Shown: piece by piece, positions 6,836 through 15,479 of the stretch
Position numbering within the stretch: the stretch's first letter is position 1
Layout of the letters: each line of letters opens with the position of its first letter
NCBI GenBank assembly: GCA_030539335.1
Contig: JAUNSG010000013.1
Span: 18,453-81,572, forward strand
Direction: 5' to 3'
DNA length: 63,120 nucleotides
Source: Eubacteriales bacterium
GTDB taxonomy: Bacteria > Bacillota > Clostridia > Oscillospirales > Butyricicoccaceae
Made by a program: the position numbers and the translations under genes
Notes under the pieces: model-generated
The model's database searches: none
Seen by the model: only the letters and a program-made list of their open reading frames with translations
What the model was told of the DNA's origin: nothing

Positions 6836-8169
6836 TATTTATCCGCATCCTTTCCGCCGCGTTCACGGATAATCATACGCACCGGCGTTCCAGTCAGGTC
6901 ATAGACCTCACGGATCTGGTTTTCCAGATAGCGCTGGTAGGAGAAGTGGAACAGCCGCGCATCGTTGCAGAAACAGACAAACGTGGGCGGACGGATGCCG
7001 GACTGTGTCATGTAATAAATCTTCAGACGGCGGCCCTTATCCGTCGGCGGCTGTACGCGTGCGGTCGCATCCGCCAGAACCGAGTTGAGCTGTCCGGTCG
7101 GGATACGGCGTCCATTCTGCTCATAGACGCTGTTGATGGTATCAAACAGGCCGCCGACACGCGCTCCCGTCCGTGCAGACAGGAATACAATCGGTGCATA
7201 CGGCATATACGACAGGTCATTGCGCACGCGCTGGCGCATGTTCTCCATCGTATTGGTTTCCTTTTCCACCAGATCCCACTTGTTGACCGCGATAATACAT
7301 GCCTTCCCGGCGTTGTGCGCTTCCCCGGCAATTTTGGTATCCTGCTCGGTCACGCCCTCCGTCGCGTCGATCATAATGACGCAGACATCCGCGCGCTCAA
7401 TTGCCATCAGCGAACGCATGACACTGTATTTTTCAATCCGTTCATCGACACGGGACTTTTTGCGGATACCCGCCGTGTCAATAAACAGATATTTTCCCTT
7501 GTCATTCTCAAAAAAGCTGTCCACGCTGTCCCGCGTGGTACCTGCCATATCGCTGACAATGACGCGGTTCTCTCCGAGAATCTGATTGACCAGGGAGGAT
7601 TTGCCGACGTTTGGCTTTCCGATCACCGCAACCTTTTTGCAGTCGCGCATGGGATCGTCTCCGGTCTCCTCCGGGAAATAGCGGTAACATTCGTCCAGCA
7701 GATCGCCGGTCCCATAGCCATGCAGGGCGGAGATGCCAAACGGCTCGCCCAGTCCGAGGTTATAAAACTCATAAAATTCCGGCGACGGGTTGCCCGGTGT
7801 ATCGCACTTGTTTACCGCAAGCACAACCGGCTTTTTGGAGCGGCGCAGCATGGCCGCCACGTCCTCATCCGCCGCCGTCACACCGGTGCGCAGATCGGTG
7901 ATGAACACAATGACGTCGGCTGCCAAAATGGCCGTTTCCGCCTGCACCCGCATGAACTGCAGGATTTCGCTATCGGTAGACGGCTCAATGCCGCCGGTAT
8001 CAACGATCTGAAATTCCCGGCCGCGCCATTCCGCATCGGCATACAGACGATCGCGGGTGACACCCGGTGTATCTTCTACAATCGAGAGACGTCGTCCCGC
8101 AAAGCGGTTGAACAATTGGGATTTCCCCACATTCGGCCGTCCGACAATCGCAACAATTGGTTTCGACAT
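6835..8169 (-). CDS. der: Ribosome biogenesis GTPase Der (EngA)
   Basis: A 444-residue tandem-GTPase needed for 50S subunit maturation. Two G domains are visible, each with a P loop (GRPNVGKS near residue 10, GKPNVGKS near residue 185), a DTGG or DTAG switch and NKCD/NKWD specificity motifs, followed by the KH-like C-terminal domain. Start: ATG of MSKPIVAIVG with AGGAGG ten bases upstream; an in-frame extension of 46 residues is rejected for lack of conservation and of a binding site. The der-plsY-gpsA order is common in Bacillota. Confidence 0.97.
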   Translation of the reverse strand: MSKPIVAIVGRPNVGKSQLFNRFAGRRLSIVEDTPGVTRDRLYADAEWRGREFQIVDTGGIEPSTDSEILQFMRVQAETAILAADVIVFITDLRTGVTAADEDVAAMLRRSKKPVVLAVNKCDTPGNPSPEFYEFYNLGLGEPFGISALHGYGTGDLLDECYRYFPEETGDDPMRDCKKVAVIGKPNVGKSSLVNQILGENRVIVSDMAGTTRDSVDSFFENDKGKYLFIDTAGIRKKSRVDERIEKYSVMRSLMAIERADVCVIMIDATEGVTEQDTKIAGEAHNAGKACIIAVNKWDLVEKETNTMENMRQRVRNDLSYMPYAPIVFLSARTGARVGGLFDTINSVYEQNGRRIPTGQLNSVLADATARVQPPTDKGRRLKIYYMTQSGIRPPTFVCFCNDARLFHFSYQRYLENQIREVYDLTGTPVRMIIRERGGKDADK

Positions 8170-8218
8170 AGGATAACTTCCTCCTTGCGCAGGCTTATCC
8201 TGCGTTGGTTTTTTGTAG

Positions 8219-9535
8219 TTACATTCCTTCGTATTCCTCTTCAAATATCTTATCCAGAAGATCGCCGCCATCAATGCGGACGGGAACCAGAGGAACGCCG
8301 ATCTCACGCGACACCTGCTCCGGTGTCAGATCGTCCAGGAAAACATCACCGCCGTCGCGCAGCATGTTCTCCGAAATCAGGACGCGCTCACCAAGGTCTT
8401 TCCCCTTGAGCTGCGCGATCAGGTCGGTTCCGGTGATCAGTCCGGCAACACTGACGCCCCCGCCAAAAAAGTTATTTTGGATGGTATACACGGTTCCATG
8501 GAAATTATCGCATTTCTCGCGCGCTTCGTCAAGCAAAACCGACAAAAACGGCGCCGCTGCCGTCCCCGTCGCAATGCTGAACGGCCGCGGATGCATCCCT
8601 TCGTACGCAGGAAGCGTCAGACGGAATTCCTCCATGAACAGCGTCATCATGCCGATGCCGTTTTCAAACTGGGTAAATTCCTCATAATAATCCACGGAAT
8701 GCAGCGGCAGCTCCGCCTTGATATACAGCTCGTCGCCGCAGAAGGCCAGATGCGTGCCGTATTTCTCCATGCATTTGTTCGCAAACGCCTCCGTAATCGC
8801 CACAATATCGCGCGCGATTTCCTTCGTGACCGGCTGGAGCGGATACAGTCCGTCCCGGTAGTCCGTCATACCCGCCGGAACAACCGAAATGCTGTTCACC
8901 GCCGGATACAGCGCCTCCAGATCGTCGAGGGATTTTTGCAGATACTCGCCGTCATTGACCCCCGGACAGATGACAAGCTGACAGTTCATTTCAATATGCC
9001 CATCCGCCAGCCGTTTCATAATCGGCATCAGACGATCTGCCCGCGGATTGCGCAGCATCATCCGCCGCCGCTCCGGGTCGGTGACCTGTACCGAAATATT
9101 CACCGGCGAAATCCGCATGCGGATCATGCGGTCAATATCCGCATCCGAAAGGTTGGTCAGAGAGATATAGTTGCCCATCAGGAAGGACATGCGCGCATCG
9201 TCATCCTTGACATACAGCGTCTCGCGCAAGTTCGGCGGGAGCTGGTCAATGAAGCAGAAGATGCAGTTGTTCGCACAGCGCTTCATCTTGTCCATCAGAT
9301 AGCTTTCAAAGTTCAGTCCCAGATCCTGGCCCTCGCGCTTATGGATGAGAACCTTGCGTTCTTCACCCTGTTCGTTTTGAACCGTCAAAACAACCTTTGG
9401 ATCGTAACCGTAAAACTTGTAATCCAGTACGTCGCTGACCGGATGTCCGTCAATCGCCTTCAGACATTCCCCGGCGCGGATTCCCGCCCGCTCCGCCGGG
9501 CTCTTCCGGTCAACCGATACAATTTTGGATGCCAC
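8219..9535 (-). CDS. DUF512 family radical SAM protein with PDZ domain
   Basis: A 438-residue protein. Residues 1-60 form a PDZ-like domain, followed by a radical SAM region with the Fe-S motif CANNCIFC (C-x3-C-x2-C) and then the DUF512 C-terminal domain. The family is widespread in Bacillota and cyanobacteria, usually next to der, and its reaction is unknown. Start: GTG with AGGAGG eight bases upstream, giving the family-typical ASKIVSVD N-terminus; an upstream ATG would add 26 poorly conserved residues. It is the first gene of the run to der, plsY, gpsA and the FNT channel, 49 bases before der. I see no clear promoter between it and the rpmF terminator. Confidence 0.9.
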   Translation of the reverse strand: MASKIVSVDRKSPAERAGIRAGECLKAIDGHPVSDVLDYKFYGYDPKVVLTVQNEQGEERKVLIHKREGQDLGLNFESYLMDKMKRCANNCIFCFIDQLPPNLRETLYVKDDDARMSFLMGNYISLTNLSDADIDRMIRMRISPVNISVQVTDPERRRMMLRNPRADRLMPIMKRLADGHIEMNCQLVICPGVNDGEYLQKSLDDLEALYPAVNSISVVPAGMTDYRDGLYPLQPVTKEIARDIVAITEAFANKCMEKYGTHLAFCGDELYIKAELPLHSVDYYEEFTQFENGIGMMTLFMEEFRLTLPAYEGMHPRPFSIATGTAAAPFLSVLLDEAREKCDNFHGTVYTIQNNFFGGGVSVAGLITGTDLIAQLKGKDLGERVLISENMLRDGGDVFLDDLTPEQVSREIGVPLVPVRIDGGDLLDKIFEEEYEGM

Positions 9536-9610
9536 CGCTCTGCCTCCTTTCCCAACCGTATTTTTCTCACTCTTTGCCGTGGATTCCCGGCCGCTGCACA
9601 GGTCCGATAA

Positions 9611-9649
9611 CAAAAAAATAGAGAAAGCAGCTATGTTCCGCCTTCTCTA
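9611..9649 (-). terminator. Intrinsic terminator after rpmF
   Basis: TAGAGAA (9619-9625) pairs with TTCTCTA (9643-9649), and on the minus strand seven T residues follow. Confidence 0.85.
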
Positions 9650-9669
9650 CCTTTTCATCTTGTGTCAAA

Positions 9670-9852
9670 TTACTCGGAAACCTTAACAACCTCACGACCG
9701 TTGTAGGTACCACAAGCCTTGCACATTCTGTGCGGAAGCTTCAGCTCACCGCACTTCGGGCATGCAACCAGACCCGGGGTCGAGAGCTTCCATACGTTAT
9801 TTCTTCTCGTATCTCTTCTTGCCTTAGAAGTTTTTCTCTTCGGTACTGCCAT
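9670..9852 (-). CDS. rpmF: 50S ribosomal protein L32 (zinc type)
   Basis: A 60-residue large-subunit protein. It has the basic N-terminus [10 protein letters not shown] and two CxxC-type pairs (CPKC and CKAC), so this is the zinc-binding C+ form. The yceD gene precedes it, as in most bacteria, and a terminator follows. Confidence 0.97.
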   Translation of the reverse strand: MAVPKRKTSKARRDTRRNNVWKLSTPGLVACPKCGELKLPHRMCKACGTYNGREVVKVSE

Positions 9853-9916
9853 GTTGGTAACACCTCCTCTATCTATCCTTAATTATTTTATAAACAATGG
9901 ATTGTGTGTGCTCTGC

Positions 9917-10420
9917 TCACTGCTGCTTGTCCAAAAGCGTTTGGAGTACAGCCAGCCTGCTGTCAATCTGCTTGTCACGGCAGCCGCACGGACCTTCGTT
10001 TCGGTCCTTTCCGCAGGTCGGGCACAGGCCCTTGCAATCGGGACGGCAGAGATAAACCATAGAAACCTCAAGCAGCAGGCTGGGAAGAACAACCTCATCG
10101 ATATCCACGGAGTCGCCCTCCAACAGATAGATGTCATCGCTTTCCTCATCCTGTGCATCCTCGGTCAGGATCGTCTCACACGCCACGTCAAGCGGAACGT
10201 CGATCGGAGCCAGACAGCGCGAGCACTCTGTCTCATACCGTGCATGGATGGATGCGGTGAGTTTCAAAATGCCCAGATGATTTCGAACCTCCCCTTCGAT
10301 ATGAACCGGAGTTTGGAACGGATATCGTCCATACATCTCCGTATTTGTAAGATCCGCGTCGTAACAAAAGGAAAGGACTTCCTCCGGCACGGTTCGAATA
10401 CGCTTCAAATCGAGATTCAT
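9917..10420 (-). CDS. yceD: YceD/DUF177 family protein, 23S rRNA accumulation protein
   Basis: A 167-residue cytoplasmic protein of the DUF177 family, linked in other bacteria to 23S rRNA accumulation and almost always found directly before rpmF, as here. The family signature CRPDCKGLCPTCG with CGC is present near residue 128, with a CSRC pair near residue 68, giving a putative zinc site. Start is ATG; a good promoter lies upstream. Confidence 0.88.
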   Translation of the reverse strand: MNLDLKRIRTVPEEVLSFCYDADLTNTEMYGRYPFQTPVHIEGEVRNHLGILKLTASIHARYETECSRCLAPIDVPLDVACETILTEDAQDEESDDIYLLEGDSVDIDEVVLPSLLLEVSMVYLCRPDCKGLCPTCGKDRNEGPCGCRDKQIDSRLAVLQTLLDKQQ

Positions 10421-10447
10421 AGCAATCCTCGCTGACGGTCAATTATT

Positions 10448-10477
10448 AGTATAGCCCACAAAAACGCAGTTTGTCAA
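10448..10477 (-). promoter_or_regulatory. Promoter of yceD-rpmF
   Basis: Minus-strand TTGACA (10472-10477) and TATACT (10448-10453), 18-base spacer. Confidence 0.65.
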
Positions 10478-10564
10478 CAGTAATCTTCCGTTTCACCATA
10501 TTTTTTAAGCTAAAGTATTATAGCATATTTCGTCTTGAAAGTACAGTCTTTTTCTCGAAAAAGA

Positions 10565-10593
10565 TTGCTTTTCTCCTCCACGCAGAGTAAAAT
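10565..10593 (+). promoter_or_regulatory. Promoter of the pseudouridine synthase operon
   Basis: TTGCTT (10565-10570), 17-base spacer, TAAAAT (10588-10593), 35 bases before the GTG start. Confidence 0.55.
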
Positions 10594-10627
10594 AGAAGAA
10601 TCACCAAAAATCAGGGAGGAGAACGCC

Positions 10628-11626
10628 GTGCGCGAATTCATAATCACAAAAAACGACAGCGGACAGCGTCTGAACAAATTTCTGGAAAAGGCGGTTCCCC
10701 TGCTGCCGGGCGGACTCATGCACAAGTACATCCGCCGCAAGCGCATCAAGCGCAATGGGAAACGGACGGAATTCTCCTGCCGGCTGGAGGAGGGCGATGT
10801 CCTTCAGCTCTACATCAACGACGAATTTTTTGAAAAAGCCGAGGAGGACACCGCATATCTGCGCGCAAAACCGGACATCGACATCGTCTACGAGGATGCA
10901 CAGATCCTTTTGGTCAACAAGGCGCCGGGCGTGGTTGTCCACGCCGACGACAGCGGGACCGCAGACACGCTGATCGCGCGGATTCAGGCCTATCTGTTCC
11001 AGACCGGCCAATGGAACCCGGCGGATGAGGCGTCCTTCACCCCATCCCTCTGCAACCGCATTGACCGCGGCACGGGCGGCATTGTCATCGCTGCCAAAAC
11101 CGCCGAGGCCCTGCGTGTGCTCAATCAGAAAATCCGCGACCGCGAGCTGCACAAATCCTATCTGTGCGTCGTGTGCGGCAGGCTTCGCCCAAAGCAGGGG
11201 GAGCTGCGCGGTTATATCCTCCGCCATCCCGATGAGCACCGCGTCTCCGTCCACAAGACACAGGTCAAGGGCTCCCGTACCGCGATCACCAAATATCGCG
11301 TCCTTCGGGAAACCGACGAACTCTCGCTCGTCGAATGCGATCTGATTACCGGGCGTACCCATCAGATCCGTGCGCATTTCGCCTCCATCGATCACCCGCT
11401 GCTGGGCGACAGCAAATATGGCCGGAACGATATGAACCGAAACTATCATCGAAAAAATCAATGCCTGTGCTCCTATCGCCTGTCCTTTGATTTTACAACG
11501 GATGCCGGTTCGCTCTCGTATTTGAATGGCCGGACATTCACCGTACCAGAGGTGGAATTTACCGCCCTGTTCCCCTCCCAACCCAATCACGAAAGGAAAA
11601 AGCCTCATGCATCTCACCGCCGCTGA
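10628..11626 (+). CDS. RluA-family rRNA pseudouridine synthase
   Basis: A 332-residue RNA-modifying enzyme converting uridine to pseudouridine, probably in 23S rRNA. It has an N-terminal S4-like RNA-binding domain (residues about 10-70), then the catalytic domain with the Asp motif NRIDRGTGG near residue 142 and the RTHQIRAH motif near residue 250. This is the RluC/RluD branch; the modified position is unknown. Start: GTG with GGGAGGAG seven bases upstream; the longer frame starting at 10535 has no ribosome-binding site. The next small gene overlaps its end by 20 bases. Confidence 0.9.
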   Translation: MREFIITKNDSGQRLNKFLEKAVPLLPGGLMHKYIRRKRIKRNGKRTEFSCRLEEGDVLQLYINDEFFEKAEEDTAYLRAKPDIDIVYEDAQILLVNKAPGVVVHADDSGTADTLIARIQAYLFQTGQWNPADEASFTPSLCNRIDRGTGGIVIAAKTAEALRVLNQKIRDRELHKSYLCVVCGRLRPKQGELRGYILRHPDEHRVSVHKTQVKGSRTAITKYRVLRETDELSLVECDLITGRTHQIRAHFASIDHPLLGDSKYGRNDMNRNYHRKNQCLCSYRLSFDFTTDAGSLSYLNGRTFTVPEVEFTALFPSQPNHERKKPHASHRR

Positions 11627-11894
11627 AATTTTAGAAACCCTGATGATCATCAGCTTCGGCATTTCCTGGCCGACCTCCATCCACAAGTCGTATACGGCAC
11701 GCTCGACCAAGGGAAAAAGCCTGCTGTTCCTGTGCTTTATCTTTGTCGGCTATCTGTTTGGTATCTCCGCCAAGCTGTTGACCCATAACCAGAACCTTGC
11801 GTTTTGGTTTTATATCCTAAATGCTATTATGGTCTTTACCGACATCTGCCTGTACTTCCGCAACCGCAAAATCATGCGGACAGACGGGCAATAA
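11607..11894 (+). CDS. Small three-helix membrane protein, PQ-loop/SemiSWEET-like
   Basis: A 95-residue integral membrane protein with three hydrophobic segments (about residues 8-22, 37-57, 65-83). After helix 1 it has SWPTSIHK followed by RSTKGKSL, which resembles the PQ-loop pattern of SemiSWEET-type transporters (P-x-x-x-K ... S-T-x-G-x-S). If so it would work as a homodimer moving a small sugar or metabolite; this is inference, and the family is usually annotated hypothetical. Start: ATG preceded by AAAGGA. It overlaps the pseudouridine synthase gene and is followed 13 bases later by another small gene. Confidence 0.7.
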   Translation: MHLTAAEILETLMIISFGISWPTSIHKSYTARSTKGKSLLFLCFIFVGYLFGISAKLLTHNQNLAFWFYILNAIMVFTDICLYFRNRKIMRTDGQ

Positions 11895-11907
11895 GGAGGC
11901 ATTCCCC

Positions 11908-12090
11908 ATGACGCAAAAAACCTGCTGCGACGACTGCCTGTACTATGTTTACGACGAGGAATACGGCTATACCGTCTGCGAACAGGATCTGGACGAAGAC
12001 GAAATGCGCCGCTTCCTGTCCTACTCGATGGCAAACTGTCCGTATTACCGTCCCGGCGATGAGTATTCGCTGGTACGGCACCAAAATTAA
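11908..12090 (+). CDS. Small Cys-rich acidic protein (DUF6472-like)
   Basis: A 60-residue soluble protein. It contains CCDDCLYY near the N-terminus, a further CEQDLDEDEM segment and NCPYYRPGDEY near the end, four or five Cys in a pattern that suggests metal binding. I recognise it as a Clostridia-restricted conserved family (DUF6472-like, from memory). Function unknown. Start: ATG with AAGGAGG ideally placed. It is the third gene after the pseudouridine synthase and is followed by a strong terminator. Confidence 0.75.
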   Translation: MTQKTCCDDCLYYVYDEEYGYTVCEQDLDEDEMRRFLSYSMANCPYYRPGDEYSLVRHQN

Positions 12091-12101
12091 CCTTGAGACG
12101 A

Positions 12102-12135
12102 AAAAACTGTGTCCTGTAACCGGGACACAGTTTTT
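12102..12135. terminator. Bidirectional intrinsic terminator between convergent operons
   Basis: A long perfect stem (AAAAACTGTGTCC, 12102-12114, with GGACACAGTTTTT, 12123-12135) has A run and T run on either side. It can end both the plus-strand operon and the minus-strand ABC permease gene that stops at 12142. Confidence 0.85.
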
Positions 12136-12141
12136 CTATTC

Positions 12142-12918
12142 CTAAGAAAGTTGTTTCTGTCCAAAGCCAGCTATGCCAATGGCGCTGGTGAGCACAGCCA
12201 TTCCCAAATCCGACGCGACAAACCGCGCTGGATTCCGGCACTGCATCGCGGAAAGCTGTGCCGCCTGCCCGAAGGGATTCCAATCGTGCAGCCATTCGTA
12301 AACCGTCCGTTTTACGCCCTGCACATAATGCGGATTCGGCAGCCCATCCTTGAACGCCTCCTGCATCAGGATTTGATTGGTGTGAAGGCACAGAAACAGC
12401 AGCAGGAAGGACAATCCCATGCAAAGGACAATCGCAGTCGTCTTCTTCCCGGTCAGCATGGCGATCATGTGATAAAGGCTTGCATACGACAGGCACAGAA
12501 ACAGACCGAGTACCAAATGCCATACGATTTCGCCTGTCGTCACGTTGACCGGAAACAGGAGCCGTCCGATTCCGAGGGAAACGGCAATGGTCAGCAGGTA
12601 TACTGCAATGCAGGCGGTAACGTTACTCACCATGCCGGAGAGATAAATCGACGTCCTTGATCGGCCGGCAATGATTTTATTGCGGATCACGCCGCTGTGG
12701 AAATCCTCCCCGGAAAACTGGCTGACCAGCGCGGCAACCGCAACCCCGTAAACCGACAGCGGCAGAAAAATCACCCGATCCAGAGAAACCACATAATCCA
12801 TCGCCGTGTACTGCATCATGCAAAAAGCCACCGCAAGCAGGATCATACAAACGACACACAGCCAGAACCATTTTTTCGCATACATCCGATACCCATCCGC
12901 ACAAAGCAACTTACGCAT
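12142..12918 (-). CDS. ABC-2 type transporter permease
   Basis: A 258-residue membrane protein with about six hydrophobic segments: an N-terminal helix, then helices near residues 55-75, 100-125, 133-160, 168-190 and at the end. The extracellular loop and the FSGEDFHSGVIRNKI segment after helix 2 are typical of BcrB/LanF-like ABC-2 permeases. It pairs with the ATPase upstream, whose stop codon it overlaps by 8 bases. Likely exports or gives immunity to a peptide or small toxic compound; substrate unknown. Confidence 0.82.
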   Translation of the reverse strand: MRKLLCADGYRMYAKKWFWLCVVCMILLAVAFCMMQYTAMDYVVSLDRVIFLPLSVYGVAVAALVSQFSGEDFHSGVIRNKIIAGRSRTSIYLSGMVSNVTACIAVYLLTIAVSLGIGRLLFPVNVTTGEIVWHLVLGLFLCLSYASLYHMIAMLTGKKTTAIVLCMGLSFLLLFLCLHTNQILMQEAFKDGLPNPHYVQGVKRTVYEWLHDWNPFGQAAQLSAMQCRNPARFVASDLGMAVLTSAIGIAGFGQKQLS

Positions 12919-13825
12919 TTCGATCCCCTCCTACCAGATGGAAGTAATACCGTTCGAGGCTGTTGTCCCGCTCCCGGATGGAAATCACATCACAGTTTTC
13001 TTTCTGCAGGGTGAGAACCAGTTGTGTGACATGGATATGGGCAAAAACATCCGCTTCGGTATCGGATATCCACTGATAATCCACCTGCATTTTATCCAGC
13101 GCACGCAGGAGCGCCGAACAATCCGTCACCTCGATGCGCACACAGGTCCGGCACGCCTCCTCCAATTCCTCCGCGCTGATCTCCTGTACCATGCGGCCGC
13201 CATCGATAAAGCCATAATGGGTCGCCAGCCTCGCCAGCTCATCCAGGATGTGGCTGGAAATCAATATCGTTATCCGGTGCTCCTGGTTGAGCTTCCGGAT
13301 CAGCTCCCGCAGTTCCACAATCCCCTTTGGATCAAGGCCATTGACTGGTTCGTCCAGAACGAGAAAATCCGGCTTGCCGCACAATGCCATTGCAATCCCC
13401 AGCCGCTGCCGCATCCCGAGCGAAAAGTGCTTCACCTTTTTCTTCTGTGTGTCCTCCAGCCCGACCAGCTTCAGCAGCTCTGGAATGCCATCCAATGCGT
13501 CCAGACCGAGGATGCGGTACTGCTCCTTTATATTTTCCTCCGCTGTCATATCCCAATAGATGGCCGGCGATTCCACGATCGCCCCCATACGCCGGCGCGC
13601 CTGCCGGATCGCTTTTTCCCGATGGGAAACGCCGTACAGGGAGTATTCTCCCGCTGTCGGCGTTTGTAAGCCGCAAATCAGCCGGAGCAAGGTCGTTTTC
13701 CCCGCGCCGTTTTTCCCCACAAAGCCGTAAATCGCTCCCTTGGGAACATGCATGGTCAGTCCATCCAATGCCCGGAACCTGCCGTAGGCTTTGCTCAGCC
13801 CATCCGTCGTAAGAATGTATTCCAT
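12911..13825 (-). CDS. ABC transporter ATP-binding protein (BcrA-like)
   Basis: A 304-residue ATPase. Walker A GKNGAGKT near residue 38, Q loop, signature FSLGMRQR near residue 135, Walker B FLVLDEP near residue 155 and the switch His are visible; a C-terminal extension follows, as in bacitracin/lantibiotic-immunity type subunits. Start: ATG of MEYILTT with AGGAGGTG upstream; the upstream in-frame extension lacks support. It forms a two-gene exporter with the overlapping permease. No regulator gene is adjacent, and no clear promoter is seen between it and coaX, so partial read-through is possible. Confidence 0.9.
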   Translation of the reverse strand: MEYILTTDGLSKAYGRFRALDGLTMHVPKGAIYGFVGKNGAGKTTLLRLICGLQTPTAGEYSLYGVSHREKAIRQARRRMGAIVESPAIYWDMTAEENIKEQYRILGLDALDGIPELLKLVGLEDTQKKKVKHFSLGMRQRLGIAMALCGKPDFLVLDEPVNGLDPKGIVELRELIRKLNQEHRITILISSHILDELARLATHYGFIDGGRMVQEISAEELEEACRTCVRIEVTDCSALLRALDKMQVDYQWISDTEADVFAHIHVTQLVLTLQKENCDVISIRERDNSLERYYFHLVGGDRNA

Positions 13826-13862
13826 CGAAGCACCTCCTTGTCCCCGATCCTGCCACGACACA

Positions 13863-13891
13863 AAAAGCATCCGAACCCGTCGGATGCTTTT
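13863..13891 (-). terminator. Intrinsic terminator after coaX
   Basis: AAAAGCATCCGA (13863-13874) pairs perfectly with TCGGATGCTTTT (13880-13891) around a five-base loop, with T run on the minus strand. Confidence 0.85.
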
Positions 13892-13896
13892 GCCAT

Positions 13897-14733
13897 TTAT
13901 AATACGCCTTCCTCTTCGGCAGACACGCGCAGAGGGCCAACTTTCGGCTGTGCGTCGAACTTTTCCCGGTTGTTCTCATAGATAATGCGCAGACCTTCCA
14001 GCGTCAGATCGGCATCCACATCGGTGATCACATCGCAAAATTCCGCCATCATGCGTCCCATACCGCCGGTTGCGACAACACGACAGTCCGCGCCGCCCTC
14101 CAGCTCCGCCTTCATCTCGCGTACCATGCCATGAATCGCGCCGACATAGCCGCGCACTGCACCGGACTGCATGCTCATAACCGTATTGGTGCCAATCGCT
14201 TTTTCCGGGCGGACAATATCGACCCGCGGAAGCTTGGAAGCCTTCTGGAACAGCGCTTCCATGGCAACCTTGACGCCGGGGAAAATTGCGCCGCCCAAAT
14301 AGGCGCCTTCCTTGTCGATGACATCAAACGTCATCGCGGTGCCGATATCAATGATAATCAGCGGGGCGCCATAGCGCCGCACTGCGGAAACCGCATTGAC
14401 CAGACGGTCTACACCGACCTCCTTCGGATTGTCGTACCGGTTGACCAATCCGGTATCCACGTCTTTGTTGACGATCAGCGGCTGAACGCCGACATACTTT
14501 CGGATCGCATTGATCACCGTATACATGACCGGCGGGACAACCGAGGCGATAATCACCGCATCCGTGTCACGGATATGCAGTCCCATAAAGCTGTAATACA
14601 TCTGAATCTGCATCCCCAGCTCGTCCGAGGTGCGTTGTGCCATCGTCGACAGACGGAAGCTGCCGACCAACTCTTTTTCCCGATAAATGCCAAATACCGT
14701 ATTGGTATTTCCAACATCAATGGCTAAAAGCAT
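13897..14733 (-). CDS. coaX: Type III pantothenate kinase
   Basis: A 278-residue enzyme of the ASKHA fold, catalysing the first step of coenzyme A synthesis (pantothenate phosphorylation, potassium dependent and not inhibited by CoA). Visible are the phosphate loop DVGNTNT at residues 6-12, the second motif with GVDRLVNA near residue 106, IDIGTAMTFD near residue 126 and the ATGGMG motif near residue 223. The start ATG follows a short gap after the phosphodiesterase gene (25 bases), suggesting one transcript. Confidence 0.96.
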   Translation of the reverse strand: MLLAIDVGNTNTVFGIYREKELVGSFRLSTMAQRTSDELGMQIQMYYSFMGLHIRDTDAVIIASVVPPVMYTVINAIRKYVGVQPLIVNKDVDTGLVNRYDNPKEVGVDRLVNAVSAVRRYGAPLIIIDIGTAMTFDVIDKEGAYLGGAIFPGVKVAMEALFQKASKLPRVDIVRPEKAIGTNTVMSMQSGAVRGYVGAIHGMVREMKAELEGGADCRVVATGGMGRMMAEFCDVITDVDADLTLEGLRIIYENNREKFDAQPKVGPLRVSAEEEGVL

Positions 14734-14758
14734 CGTTCTTTTCTCTCCACTCTCTCTA

Positions 14759-15289
14759 TCAATTATGATATTTCTTTCGGTTTAACCGCCGGCGAAACCA
14801 GTGGGTTTCCTCCTGCTCAATATGGATCAGCTCCAGTTTGGGCTTTTTCCCCTGCTCCACCGTAATGCGCAGATAGCTCGGCAGCTCCCCATACGGCATC
14901 GAAATACTGCCCGGATTGGCCACCGTCAGATCCGGATACTCCTCCAACAGGGATTCATGGGTATGTCCATAGAGGGCGACCTGACAGCCCGCATCCCGTG
15001 CGGCATCGGCCAGCCGCTCTGTCGTCGTGCGGACACGGTGCCGATGCCCATGCGTCAGGAAAAACCGTGTCCCCTGTACATCGACGGTCTCCTGCACCGG
15101 CGCATCACTGCCCCAGTCGTTGTTTCCACAGACATTTACCAGCGGAATCTCCGGAAAAACCGACCGGAGATCCACCGTATCGTCTACCATGTCGCCCAGA
15201 TGGAACAGCATGTCCGGCATTTCCTCTTCAATGCACTCAATCATACGCATGGTCCGCCCGTGCGAATCCGAAAAAACCAGAATCTTCAT
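14759..15289 (-). CDS. YfcE/MJ0936-type metallophosphoesterase
   Basis: A 176-residue calcineurin-like phosphodiesterase. Metal-binding motifs seen are DSHG at residues 8-11, LGDMVDD near residue 34, CGNND near residue 59, THGH near residue 80 and YGHTH near residue 110. Such enzymes hydrolyse phosphodiesters in vitro; the physiological substrate is unknown. Start: ATG with GGAGGATCCT upstream, giving the family N-terminus MKILVFSDSHG. It precedes coaX on the same transcript. Confidence 0.92.
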   Translation of the reverse strand: MKILVFSDSHGRTMRMIECIEEEMPDMLFHLGDMVDDTVDLRSVFPEIPLVNVCGNNDWGSDAPVQETVDVQGTRFFLTHGHRHRVRTTTERLADAARDAGCQVALYGHTHESLLEEYPDLTVANPGSISMPYGELPSYLRITVEQGKKPKLELIHIEQEETHWFRRRLNRKKYHN

Positions 15290-15330
15290 AGGATCCTCCG
15301 TAAATTTTTTCCTGTCTGGAATCTGTACCA

Positions 15331-15359
15331 AATATACACTATTTCACCGGTAAAGTCAA
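15331..15359 (-). promoter_or_regulatory. Promoter of the phosphodiesterase-coaX operon
   Basis: Minus-strand TTGACT (15354-15359), 17-base spacer, TATATT (15331-15336). Confidence 0.65.
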
Positions 15360-15445
15360 AGGGTAATCTCAGAGCGGGATGTCCATCGCAGCAGTTCTGT
15401 GAAAGCGGACAAAACCGGACGCACATTTTTCCCGCTTTGCTCGTA

Positions 15446-15460
15446 TAGTATTACTATATG
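15446..15460 (+). promoter_or_regulatory. Perfect palindrome before the three-gene unknown operon
   Basis: TATAGTA-T-TACTATA is a perfect inverted repeat with seven-base arms, lying just before the AGGAGG of the first gene. It could be an operator, or its first half could serve as a -10 box (TATAGT), though no good -35 is seen. Confidence 0.45.
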
Positions 15461-15479
15461 AGGAAAAGGAGGAATTTCC

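Noticed and set aside
10601..11710. A 369-codon minus-strand frame opposite the pseudouridine synthase
   Set aside because: The plus-strand gene has clear RluA motifs and a ribosome-binding site; the antisense frame has neither.
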